Of a DNA stretch of 51,998 bases, positions 1 to 7,227 are shown piece by piece. Every line of letters starts with the position of its first letter. Positions within the stretch are counted from its first letter, which is position 1. The DNA is taken from positions 1 to 51,998 of the forward strand of contig JAGBGU010000065.1 of NCBI GenBank assembly GCA_017935785.1. Direction: 5' to 3'. The notes under the pieces were generated by a model. It saw nothing but the letters and a program-made list of their open reading frames with translations. It searched no databases and was not told where the DNA came from. The position numbers and the translations under genes are program-made. This DNA is from Bacteroidaceae bacterium (lineage in GTDB: Bacteria; Bacteroidota; Bacteroidia; Bacteroidales; Bacteroidaceae).

Positions 1-6
1 GAGTTT

Positions 7-37
7 TTTGTGAAATGAGAGAATATAAGTACCTTTG
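7..37 (+). promoter_or_regulatory. Bacteroidetes-type promoter
   Basis: TTTG at 7-10 and TACCTTTG at 30-37 are separated by 19 bp, which matches the Bacteroidetes sigma-ABfr pattern (TTTG, 19-21 bp, TAnnTTTG). A transcript would start near 44 and run into the hairpin at 130-167. No long gene follows, so the product would be a very short RNA or mini-mRNA. Confidence 0.6.
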
Positions 38-63
38 CGATACAGAAAGAGTTATTTGAAGTT

Positions 64-111
64 ATGCAAAACGCAGAAGACCAAAACACTCTGTATATTG
101 CTAATTCGTAA
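64..111 (+). CDS. possible 15-residue leader or mini-ORF
   Basis: An ATG lies about 20 nt after the predicted transcription start and opens a 15-codon frame (begins MQNAED, ends IANS) closed by TAA at 109-111. Promoter, ORF and terminator-like hairpin together span only about 160 bp. The peptide resembles nothing I know. It may be a leader peptide, a chance ORF in a small RNA, or debris of a lost gene. A competing minus-strand frame starts at 146 and stays open to the window edge, but its composition is not convincing. Confidence 0.2.
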   Translation: MQNAEDQNTLYIANS

Positions 112-129
112 CCCAATACATATTCAACC

Positions 130-167
130 AAAAGGTCGTTATTCATTCTCAATAATTTAGACCTTTT
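130..167. terminator. terminator-like hairpin
   Basis: AAAAGGTC (130-137) pairs with GACCTTTT (160-167), and TTATT/AATAA inside (139-143 with 151-155) can extend the stem. The A-rich and T-rich ends make it look like a bidirectional intrinsic terminator. It would end the short transcript from the promoter at 7-37. Confidence 0.5.
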
Positions 168-251
168 CCGTAACTTTATGTTACAAAGTTACAATGATTT
201 ATGTGATATCTTTAATATTTGCAATGTTTTTTCTGAAAATGCGTATGTTTT

Positions 252-368
252 TCATGAATTTGTAAATGAGGGACTCTTATTCTCATTGTCTTTTTTCGCT
301 TTTGGGGCCTCTGATGTGTCCTGCCATTCTTTTTGTAATTTTGTAAGATTTTCTATGTTTGGATTCAT
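252..368 (-). CDS. possible small lysine-rich protein, 38 aa
   Basis: The minus strand carries an ATG frame of 38 codons starting MNPNIENL and rich in Lys, Asn, Glu and Ser, with a hydrophilic helix-like middle (LQKEWQD). Its stop overlaps a further 18-codon ATG frame (MKNIRIFR) as ATGA. No recognised domain. It lies just past the terminator-like hairpin of the secreted protein gene at 433-1233, with no clear promoter of its own. It may be a real small protein, the frameshifted remnant of a larger gene, or chance. The plus-strand ORF over the same bases is less protein-like. Confidence 0.25.
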   Translation of the reverse strand: MNPNIENLTKLQKEWQDTSEAPKAKKDNENKSPSFTNS

Positions 369-381
369 TTCAAATAAATAA

Positions 382-401
382 GGTAAGCCGGTCTGGCTTA
401 C
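382..401 (-). terminator. intrinsic terminator of the 433-1233 gene
   Basis: GGTAAGCC and GGCTTACC form a perfect 8-bp stem with a short loop. On the minus strand it is followed by a T-rich tract (TTATTTATTT). It sits about 30 bp past the stop codon of the leftward gene. Confidence 0.7.
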
Positions 402-432
402 CCTATATCCATAATATATATTATTGCGAAAA

Positions 433-1233
433 TTATTTTACAGCAATCTTTTCTCCTCCGATTACATAGATGCCGGTGGGGAGAGTGGAAATGGCATCTG
501 AAACTGTAGTCTGTTTCTTAACCAATGCACCCTTGGTGTCATAGACATCCACCTTGCTGCCTTCGGCCTGAAGCTTGGCAATGCTGGTCTCTATGCCGGC
601 CATGCTGGTTACATGCTTGATTTTTAGTGATGTGGCGGTAACGCTTTGCTTGTTCCATGTGAATCCGCAACGGGTGGGCAGGAATGTCTTGTCTGCGTCT
701 GTGCGGATAAGAATGCTTTCCAAGATGTATGCGTCTTGCTGTGCAGGAATACCGTAACGGCCCTCTGCCTGAATGGCGCTCCAGCTGCTGTTGAATGTTA
801 CCTGGTTGCCGTTGTCATCATTCAGTGTGATATTCTTGATGTCCAAATCTACGGCTCCGCAGAATTCGCTTTTAGCCTTGAGGTTTTGTACGATGGGAGT
901 GTAGATAAGATAGGGTACACCAGCCTGTATGCCTTCCTTGGTGCAATCCATGAAATAGAGGTTCAGCACTTCGCCTTCCTGCTTGATGGATACCAGACGT
1001 TCCACCTGTACGTCCTTGGCGGCAGTCTGCAACTGTTCGGCACTGAGAGATACCGGCAGACAAATGGTGTTGTATCCGGCCAATAAGGTGCGGTTCAGCT
1101 GGAAGGATTGTCCGGCTTCGGTCAGAGGCTTTGTGTTGAGGGTCTGTCCTGATGTGAAAACATACTTGGTGCTTTGAGCCGATGCGGTCTGCATGGCAAG
1201 CATGGTTAACAATGCAAGGGTAATTTTTTTCAT
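433..1233 (-). CDS. secreted protein with C-terminal sorting tail, function unknown
   Basis: 266 aa. A clear signal peptide at residues 1-20 (MKKITLALLTMLAMQTASAQ) shows export. The body is not recognised; it contains beta-rich, soluble-looking sequence. The last ~40 residues (VDVYDTKGALVKK, then LPTGIYVIGGEKIAVK) match the pattern of short tails found on many Prevotella exported proteins, which resemble type IX secretion sorting domains. So a surface or extracellular place is inferred, not proven. It is transcribed alone, away from sdaA, and ends at the hairpin at 382-401. No catalytic motif is visible. Confidence 0.75.
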   Translation of the reverse strand: MKKITLALLTMLAMQTASAQSTKYVFTSGQTLNTKPLTEAGQSFQLNRTLLAGYNTICLPVSLSAEQLQTAAKDVQVERLVSIKQEGEVLNLYFMDCTKEGIQAGVPYLIYTPIVQNLKAKSEFCGAVDLDIKNITLNDDNGNQVTFNSSWSAIQAEGRYGIPAQQDAYILESILIRTDADKTFLPTRCGFTWNKQSVTATSLKIKHVTSMAGIETSIAKLQAEGSKVDVYDTKGALVKKQTTVSDAISTLPTGIYVIGGEKIAVK

Positions 1234-1348
1234 GTTTGATGTGCTTTATGCTGTTTATTTGATGCAATATTACAAAAAAAATGTAAATAAATGCCAACAG
1301 AAGGCTTGTTTTAACACTTTTTAATGTATTATTGTGCAGATAAAGTGG

Positions 1349-1356
1349 TAACTTTG
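1349..1356 (+). promoter_or_regulatory. -7 promoter element of sdaA
   Basis: TAACTTTG matches TAnnTTTG and lies about 30 bp upstream of the sdaA ATG. No clean TTTG is seen 19-21 bp further up. Confidence 0.5.
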
Positions 1357-1387
1357 GCAAAACAATTACAAATAATCCCGAAATTCT

Positions 1388-2581
1388 ATGATAACTTTAC
1401 GAGAATTATACCGTATTGGTCATGGGCCGAGCAGTTCCCATACAATGGGGCCGCGCAAGGCTGCCACGCAGTTCTTGGAGAAGTATGACCATGCCACCCA
1501 TTTCAATGTAACGCTGTATGGCTCGCTGGCAGCCACAGGGAAAGGCCATATGACAGATGTGGCTATACTGGATGTTCTTGGGGCTGATCGCACCACTATA
1601 ATATGGGAGCCTAAACAGTTCCTTCCATTCCATCCCAACGGCATGAAGTTCGAAGCACAGGATGCCCAGGGCCATATATTGGCAGAATGGACAGTATTCA
1701 GTGTGGGGGGTGGTGCGTTGGCCGAGGAAGGTCAGCCCAGCACGGCATTGGAGAATATCTATGATATGCATTATGCGACAGACATCCTGCGATGGTGCGA
1801 AGAAAAAGGACGCAATTTCTGGGAATATGTACAGGAATGTGAAGGACCTGAGATATGGGATTATCTGAAAGAAGTTTGGGAAACCATGCGCAATGCAGTA
1901 GAGAGCGGACTGGAGCATGAAGAGGTGCTTCCCGGCCCTTTAAATCTCCGCAGAAAGGCTGCTACCTACCATACTCGAGCCGAAGGTTATCAGGCCAGTA
2001 TGAAGAGCCGTGGTCTTATCTTTGCTTACGCTCTGGCTGTAAGCGAAGAAAATGCATCGGGCGGTGTGATTGTAACTGCACCCACCTGCGGAAGTTGTGG
2101 CGTGTTGCCTGGTGTGCTTTACCATTTGTGGAAAAGCAGGCAGGTGAGCGAAGCCCGCATTCTCAGGGCATTGGCAACAGCCGGCCTGTTTGGCAACATC
2201 GTAAAGACCAACGCCAGCATCAGTGGCGCCGAGGTGGGATGCCAAGGCGAAGTCGGGGTGGCTTGTGCTATGGCGGCAGCTGCAGCAAGCCAGTTATTCG
2301 GAGGTACGCCTGCACAGATAGAATATGCTGCCGAGATGGGACTGGAACACCATCTTGGGCTTACCTGTGATCCCGTATGCGGTTTGGTGCAGATTCCGTG
2401 TATTGAGCGTAATGCCTATGCGGCCGCACGTGCCATGGATGCCAATTCTTATGCCATGTTTACAGACGGAAAGCATCGTGTAAGTTTTGATAAAGTGGTG
2501 GAAGTAATGAAAATAACGGGTCACGACCTGCCCAGCCTGTATAAGGAGACAAGTGAGGGCGGACTGGCGCGCCACTTATGA
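1388..2581 (+). CDS. sdaA: L-serine ammonia-lyase (L-serine dehydratase), iron-sulfur type
   Basis: 397 aa. Converts L-serine to pyruvate and ammonia in the cytoplasm with a [4Fe-4S] cluster. Both family halves are visible in one chain. The N-terminal beta domain has GPSSSHTMGP near residue 13. The C-terminal alpha domain has TAPTCGSCGVLPG, the ASISGAEVGCQGEVGVAC block, and CDPVCGLVQIPCIERNA. It is shorter than E. coli SdaA (about 454 aa). It ends GGLARHL and lacks the near-terminal cysteine of the E. coli enzyme (KVQCD, from memory), while it has extra cysteines in the core motifs. The start ATG follows a -7 element by about 30 bp. tldD follows after 18 bp. Confidence 0.93.
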   Translation: MITLRELYRIGHGPSSSHTMGPRKAATQFLEKYDHATHFNVTLYGSLAATGKGHMTDVAILDVLGADRTTIIWEPKQFLPFHPNGMKFEAQDAQGHILAEWTVFSVGGGALAEEGQPSTALENIYDMHYATDILRWCEEKGRNFWEYVQECEGPEIWDYLKEVWETMRNAVESGLEHEEVLPGPLNLRRKAATYHTRAEGYQASMKSRGLIFAYALAVSEENASGGVIVTAPTCGSCGVLPGVLYHLWKSRQVSEARILRALATAGLFGNIVKTNASISGAEVGCQGEVGVACAMAAAAASQLFGGTPAQIEYAAEMGLEHHLGLTCDPVCGLVQIPCIERNAYAAARAMDANSYAMFTDGKHRVSFDKVVEVMKITGHDLPSLYKETSEGGLARHL

Positions 2582-2598
2582 TTACGGTTATCATAAGT
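2574..2598 (+). promoter_or_regulatory. stem-loop across the sdaA stop, before tldD
   Basis: ACTTATGAT (2574-2582) pairs perfectly with ATCATAAGT (2590-2598) around a 7-nt loop. The left arm contains the sdaA stop codon and the right arm ends one base before the tldD ATG at 2600. There is no T-tract, so it is not an obvious terminator. It could affect translation or mRNA processing between the two genes (inference). Confidence 0.45.
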
Positions 2599-2599
2599 A

Positions 2600-3997
2600 A
2601 TGATGAAAGTGGAAGATAAGACTATGCAATCTGTTCTATGTTTGCCTTATGCAGACAAGGTGCTGGATGAGGCTTTGGGCAGAGGCGGTGACTATGCAGA
2701 AATCTTTGTGGAAAACACCACAGTCCACAGTCTGGAACTGCAGGATCAGTTGGTAAGCCAAACCCAGCAGTCGTTGATCTATGGTGCCGGCATAAGGGTG
2801 CTGAAGGATGCATGTACGGGTTATGCCTACACTATGGACCTTGGTTTGCCAGCAATGCTCAATGCCGCCCGCTTTGCCGCTACGGTAGGCAATGGTGCGT
2901 GCAGGCCGGCTGCTTACCCTTTGCCGCAGGTTGTTGAAATGCCTCTGTTGGAAGACAATGTTTCGATAGAACTTGTAAAGAAACGTCTGTTGCAACTTGA
3001 TGAAGAAGTGCGCAATATGGATGTGCGTATCATCAGGGTGAAGGCTGCCATATCCACACGCAACCAGCAGGTAATGTTCGTTAATTCGCAAGGGATAAGT
3101 TTTACGGATTACCGCCCCAGAACCAGTGTGTTCTTGCGTGTCGTGATGGAGCAGAACGGTCAGACGCAAATGGGATTTGCCACCTTGTCTTTGCAAAAGG
3201 AATTCCACTTGCTCCCCAAGGAAACACTGACAGACTTGGCCCGAACGGCAGTCAGCCGCACGGCATTCCTGTTTGATGCCGTGCAGCCCGAAGGAGGAGA
3301 AATGCCGGTAGTAATGGCTCCGGGCGCAAGCGGCATACTGATGCACGAGGCCATCGGCCATGCCTTTGAGGCAGACTTCAACCGTGTGGGTACGAGTATA
3401 TTCGCAGGCAGGATGGGACAGCAGATATGCAAACCAGAAGTTACCATCGTTGATGACGGTACGCTGGCAGAAGATGTGGGTTGTCTCAGATGGGATGACG
3501 AAGGCATAGCCGGACAACGTACGGTGCTGGTGGACAAAGGCGTGCTGAACAGCTACATGCACGACCGTATCAGTGCCCGTCACTATGGTGTGGAACCCAC
3601 AGGAAACGGCAGGCGAGAAAGCTTCCGCCATGCGCCTCTGCCACGTATGCGAAGCACCTATATGATGGCCGGAGAACATAATCCCGAGGATATTATACGT
3701 AGCGTGAAGAAGGGTATCTATGCCCAGGTGTTTACGAACGGGCAGGTTCAGATTGGCGCGGGCGACTTTACCTTTTACATGAAACAGGGCTATCTGATAG
3801 AAGACGGACATCTGACCCGGCCTATCCGCGACATCAATGTCATAGGTAACGGTCCCTGTGCGCTGGCCGACATTTCCATGGTGGGTAATGATTTGCTGAT
3901 AGACCACAGTGCCAGCATGTGTGGTAAGGGCGGCCAGAGTGTGCCAGTAAGTCAGGGGCTTCCCACAGTGCTTGTGGACAAACTTGTTGTGGGATAA
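2600..3997 (+). CDS. tldD: TldD-family metalloprotease subunit
   Basis: 465 aa. TldD and TldE form a heterodimeric zinc protease that degrades unfolded or small peptides; in other bacteria it matures microcins and degrades CcdA. The zinc motif HExxxH is visible as HEAIGHAFEAD near residue 250, and the third ligand region as SMCGKGGQSVPVSQG near the C-terminus. The start could be 2600, 2603 or 2624 (MQSVL); the first is used here. The stop is followed at once by the tldE ATG, so the two are surely co-transcribed. Whether sdaA belongs to the same transcript is likely but not shown. Confidence 0.92.
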   Translation: MMKVEDKTMQSVLCLPYADKVLDEALGRGGDYAEIFVENTTVHSLELQDQLVSQTQQSLIYGAGIRVLKDACTGYAYTMDLGLPAMLNAARFAATVGNGACRPAAYPLPQVVEMPLLEDNVSIELVKKRLLQLDEEVRNMDVRIIRVKAAISTRNQQVMFVNSQGISFTDYRPRTSVFLRVVMEQNGQTQMGFATLSLQKEFHLLPKETLTDLARTAVSRTAFLFDAVQPEGGEMPVVMAPGASGILMHEAIGHAFEADFNRVGTSIFAGRMGQQICKPEVTIVDDGTLAEDVGCLRWDDEGIAGQRTVLVDKGVLNSYMHDRISARHYGVEPTGNGRRESFRHAPLPRMRSTYMMAGEHNPEDIIRSVKKGIYAQVFTNGQVQIGAGDFTFYMKQGYLIEDGHLTRPIRDINVIGNGPCALADISMVGNDLLIDHSASMCGKGGQSVPVSQGLPTVLVDKLVVG

Positions 3998-5317
3998 ATG
4001 GATGAAATGAAGAATAAGGAAATTACGGAATATGCCATGTCCTTGGCCTTGAAGTACGGATGCCAGGATGTGAAGGTGGTGCTCTTGCAGAACAATGAGG
4101 ATGCCATAGATTTGCGTAACGGACAGATGGAACGTATGCATCATGCGTTGGCCCGTTCGCTGGTGATGAACCTGTTCCTTGACGGAAGGGACGGATTCTT
4201 CTATACCAACAAAGTGGAGAAGGACGGATTGGACAACTTTATCAGGCAGGCTGTGGAAACCACTCGTATGCTTGAACCTGACGAGTCCCATACACTGGCC
4301 GATCCTTCGCTTTACTATAAGGGTGACGGCCCGGAACTGTGTAACTTCGATGCCACACTGTCCCAAATGGATCCGCAGGAAAAATTGGCTTTGGCCATGG
4401 AGACTGACCGTCAGTTGGTGGGAAGTCATCCTTCGATTATTAGTGCGGAAACACGTTATTCTGACCGCCAGTATCAGGGGTGGTACCTTATCAGCAACGG
4501 TTTTCAGGGATACGAGGAGTGCAGCCGTACGACGCTTACAAGCATTTGTACGGTAGAGGGAAAGGACGGCCAGCATCCGATGGACGGTTGGGGCGAGAGC
4601 CGTATTTTCTTCAGGGATATGCCTCGGAACGGCATTGCCGAGACAGCGTTGCAAAGGACTTTGCGTAAAGTGGGACAGCGCCCTGTCAAGTCCGGCAGAT
4701 ACACAATGATTGTGGAGTCGCCTGTGGCCGGAAATCTGCTTGTACCCATGTTGGGGGCCATGACCGGTCAGTCATTGCACCAGTGTACATCGTTTTTACA
4801 GCATTGTCAGGATGTACAGGTGGGCTCTCCTCTGCTTGATGTGGTAGATGACCCGCTTATTCCCGGTACGCGTGGGGCCAGCCATTTTGATGAAGACGGA
4901 GTGGCCACAAAACGAAGGATGATTTTCGAGAAAGGCCATCTGAGGACATATTTCATTGATACTCCCTCTGCACACAAGTTGGGCCTGCAACCCACAACCT
5001 TGGGTGTTCATCACATGATTTTCACTCCGGGGGATTCCTCGTTGGACCAGCTTATGCACCAGGCCGGTGAAGCTATTCTGGTGACCGATTTCAATGGTGG
5101 AAACTGTGACCCGTCCACCGGCTACTTTTCATATGGTATTGAGGGATTTTGGGTGAAGAACGGTATCATTGTACAGCCTGTCAGCGGCATGAATGTTACC
5201 GGAAACATGCTTGACTTGTGGAAAAGTCTTGTGGCTGTTGGCAACGATGCCGATCCCTGGGAGGCAGAACTCATTCCGTCCCTTATGTTTGAAGGGGTAG
5301 CCTTCAGCGGAGTATAG
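3998..5317 (+). CDS. tldE: TldE/PmbA-family protease subunit
   Basis: 439 aa. Non-catalytic partner of TldD: same fold, no HExxxH motif, as expected for TldE/PmbA. Family features include the GTRGASHFDEDGVATKRR stretch near residue 290 and the C-terminal NFNGGNxxP-like block (seen here as DFNGGNCDPSTGYFSYG). It starts on the base after the tldD stop, giving stoichiometric expression by coupling. It ends 8 bp from the stop of the convergent thioredoxin-like gene. Confidence 0.9.
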   Translation: MDEMKNKEITEYAMSLALKYGCQDVKVVLLQNNEDAIDLRNGQMERMHHALARSLVMNLFLDGRDGFFYTNKVEKDGLDNFIRQAVETTRMLEPDESHTLADPSLYYKGDGPELCNFDATLSQMDPQEKLALAMETDRQLVGSHPSIISAETRYSDRQYQGWYLISNGFQGYEECSRTTLTSICTVEGKDGQHPMDGWGESRIFFRDMPRNGIAETALQRTLRKVGQRPVKSGRYTMIVESPVAGNLLVPMLGAMTGQSLHQCTSFLQHCQDVQVGSPLLDVVDDPLIPGTRGASHFDEDGVATKRRMIFEKGHLRTYFIDTPSAHKLGLQPTTLGVHHMIFTPGDSSLDQLMHQAGEAILVTDFNGGNCDPSTGYFSYGIEGFWVKNGIIVQPVSGMNVTGNMLDLWKSLVAVGNDADPWEAELIPSLMFEGVAFSGV

Positions 5318-5325
5318 CCCAGTTC

Positions 5326-6420
5326 CTATTCCAACACCTCTTTCAGCTTTTCCTCCAGCTTTGGGCCGCGAAGGTTGGTGGCAATGATTCTTCCTTCGGG
5401 ATCAAAAAGAATGGTTGCTGGGATGGAACGTATATTGTATACCATTGCGGCTTTGCTGTACCAGCCTTTGAGGTCGGACAAATGATGCCAGTCAAGCCCC
5501 AGCTGTTCAATGGCGTTTTTCCATGACGCTTTGTCGTTGTCCAATGAAATGCCCACCACGTCAAAGCCTTTTTCCTTATATTTCCGGTAGGCAGCCTTTA
5601 CGTTCGGCATTTCGTTAATGCACGGTCTGCACCAACTTGCCCAAAAGTCGACAAGCACATATTTGCCCTGACCCACAAAGTCGGACAAATTGCGTTTCTG
5701 TCCTTTGGTGTCGGGCAAACTGAAATCCCTCATCATCGTGCCGGCAGATTTGGCTTTTTCCGCTTTTATTTTTTCGTGTATGCCCTTTAGGCTCGGACGT
5801 TTCTTATAGGGGTAGTCTGCCAAAAACTTTTCGGCAAAGCCAATGCCAATGTCTTCCAGACCCTGTTGCAGCAACAGTACGGGTATGATGTTATCCTTGT
5901 TTGCTGTAAGTCCGTTTCTCATGATGGATCTGATATCCGCCTTTATGGCGTCCCGCTCTTTCTTGATACGGGCCACGGCACTGTCTGGGATGTTCCCTTT
6001 TTGTGCCAGTGAGTTATACTCTTGGATGAGAGACACGTTTCTGCTGCCGGTCTCCTTTAGGCTGGTGAGCAGTGCCTGGAAGTCCTTGTTCCATTTTGAG
6101 GCTTTCTTAAGGTTCATGGTTCCGTTTTCGGCTTTTTCCATTTTCAGCGTCTTGTCGTCAAGGACAAGCATGCAGGTGCTTCCGTTCAGGGTGGTGTTGC
6201 TGGATATGCAGGCCATTACGGGCATGGCAGTCTTGCCCCTGAAGTGTATGGTGCCGTTTTTCTGCACCTCTGTGCTGTCAATCAGCGTATGGTCTTCCAT
6301 AGATACCAGATAGGCTTTGCCCGTTATTGTACTTTCTTCTAATGTGACGTCGTACGATATCTGTGCCTGTGTGGTCTGCAAGGCTGCCAGGCAAAGCAGT
6401 ATGATGTAAAGTCTTTTCAT
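5326..6420 (-). CDS. TlpA-like thiol-disulfide oxidoreductase with DUF4369-type N-domain
   Basis: 364 aa from the ATG at 6420. I chose this start because it gives a clean signal peptide (MKRLYIILLCLAALQTTQAQ) right after the promoter; the longer frame would start before the -7 element. Residues ~20-110 resemble the DUF4369 domain often fused to Bacteroidetes thioredoxins. The C-terminal ~140 residues are a TlpA/ResA-type thioredoxin fold with the active-site WCRPC and the cis-proline region (RSIPATILFD). It probably reduces or rearranges disulfides in the periplasm; the substrate is unknown. Convergent with tldE. Confidence 0.88.
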   Translation of the reverse strand: MKRLYIILLCLAALQTTQAQISYDVTLEESTITGKAYLVSMEDHTLIDSTEVQKNGTIHFRGKTAMPVMACISSNTTLNGSTCMLVLDDKTLKMEKAENGTMNLKKASKWNKDFQALLTSLKETGSRNVSLIQEYNSLAQKGNIPDSAVARIKKERDAIKADIRSIMRNGLTANKDNIIPVLLLQQGLEDIGIGFAEKFLADYPYKKRPSLKGIHEKIKAEKAKSAGTMMRDFSLPDTKGQKRNLSDFVGQGKYVLVDFWASWCRPCINEMPNVKAAYRKYKEKGFDVVGISLDNDKASWKNAIEQLGLDWHHLSDLKGWYSKAAMVYNIRSIPATILFDPEGRIIATNLRGPKLEEKLKEVLE

Positions 6421-6450
6421 AAACAGTCTTTTTGTTAGTGTTCTGTGGTG

Positions 6451-6458
6451 CAAAGATA
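6451..6458 (-). promoter_or_regulatory. -7 promoter element of the TlpA-like gene
   Basis: On the minus strand this reads TATCTTTG, about 30 bp upstream of the ATG at 6420. The upstream TTTG is not at ideal spacing. Confidence 0.5.
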
Positions 6459-6505
6459 GTGAAAAAATCACACATTTCCGTACAAATTACAGGGTTAGGA
6501 TAAGG

Positions 6506-6528
6506 ATTCTGGCTTGTTTTGCCAGAAT
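6506..6528. promoter_or_regulatory. inverted repeat in a divergent promoter region
   Basis: ATTCTGGC (6506-6513) and GCCAGAAT (6521-6528) form a perfect 8-bp inverted repeat. ATTACAGG also occurs twice nearby (6486-6493, 6527-6534). The repeat lies between the divergent promoters at 6451-6458 and 6588-6595, so it could be an operator, but it could also be a chance hairpin. Confidence 0.3.
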
Positions 6529-6587
6529 TACAGGCATGCTGTCTGTTAAAAATCGCTAGATGAGGCTGGCAAGTCCGTTATTCTTCA

Positions 6588-6595
6588 TATCTTTG
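6588..6595 (+). promoter_or_regulatory. -7 promoter element of the HD-domain gene
   Basis: TATCTTTG lies only 9 bp before the ATG at 6605, implying a very short or leaderless 5' end. Confidence 0.5.
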
Positions 6596-6604
6596 TAGTC
6601 AGTT

Positions 6605-7156
6605 ATGAGCAAACTTGACATTACACCGGAAGAACTGATAGCCCGATACTATGTCGGGCAGCCGGAATTGCAGAGTATGTTGCTCGCCCATAGCAGGGCG
6701 GTGGCGTCTCGCGCCTTAAGCATTGCAGCAAGTCATCCCGAATGGAACCTCGACCGGGATTTTATTTACGAGGCGGCCATGCTTCATGATGTGGGCGTAC
6801 TTTATACCGATGCGCCAGGCATTCATTGCCGTGGCAGTCATCCTTATCTCATGCACGGCCTTTTGGGAGGTAATATTCTGCGTCACGAGGGACTGTACAG
6901 GCATGCCCGTGTGGCAGAACGGCACACCGGAACCGGACTGAAGGCGCAGACTATTGTTGAACGCGGGCTTCCGCTTCCGGTAATGGACTGGGAACCGGTT
7001 ACGCTGGAAGAGAAATTAGTCTGTTATGCAGACAAGTTCTATTCCAAAAGTCGTATTGGAGAAGAGAAAACGCATGAGCAGGTTATGCATAGCTTGTCCA
7101 AATTCGGTGCCTCGGGTGTTGAAATTTTCAGACAATGGATGGAATTGTTTGAATAG
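6605..7156 (+). CDS. HD-domain phosphohydrolase
   Basis: 183 aa, cytoplasmic. The HD fold is seen from residues ~25-140: LLAHSRAVASRAL supplies the first histidine, AAMLHDVGVL the HD pair, and later histidines lie in RGSHPYLMHG and ERHTG. Such proteins hydrolyse phosphomonoesters or nucleotides using metal; the substrate here is unknown. Short Bacteroidetes HD proteins of this size are usually annotated only as HDIG-domain proteins. Its promoter is close by, and lptD starts 71 bp after its stop with a separate promoter. Confidence 0.85.
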   Translation: MSKLDITPEELIARYYVGQPELQSMLLAHSRAVASRALSIAASHPEWNLDRDFIYEAAMLHDVGVLYTDAPGIHCRGSHPYLMHGLLGGNILRHEGLYRHARVAERHTGTGLKAQTIVERGLPLPVMDWEPVTLEEKLVCYADKFYSKSRIGEEKTHEQVMHSLSKFGASGVEIFRQWMELFE

Positions 7157-7182
7157 AGTGGGTAAGTTTGCATAAAAAGTCG

Positions 7183-7190
7183 TACCTTTG
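7183..7190 (+). promoter_or_regulatory. -7 promoter element of lptD
   Basis: TACCTTTG lies 37 bp before the GTG start at 7228. A TTTG at 7167-7170 is only 12 bp away, too close to be a standard -33 element. Confidence 0.45.
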
Positions 7191-7227
7191 CACGTCAAAC
7201 AATTCTAATAATATATAAAGTATACGC

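Noticed and set aside
1..146. Minus-strand frame from an ATG at 146, open to the window edge
   Set aside because: Unusual Cys/Trp/Phe composition, and it runs through a good plus-strand promoter. Kept only as an alternative to the short transcript.
178..381. Plus-strand ORF of 67 codons
   Set aside because: Phe/Ser/Cys-rich composition typical of an antisense shadow. The minus strand of the same stretch gives a more protein-like small ORF.
2636..4654. 672-codon minus-strand frame opposite tldD/tldE
   Set aside because: His/Gln/Thr-rich mirror ORF of two well-identified genes in a related codon phase; no domain.
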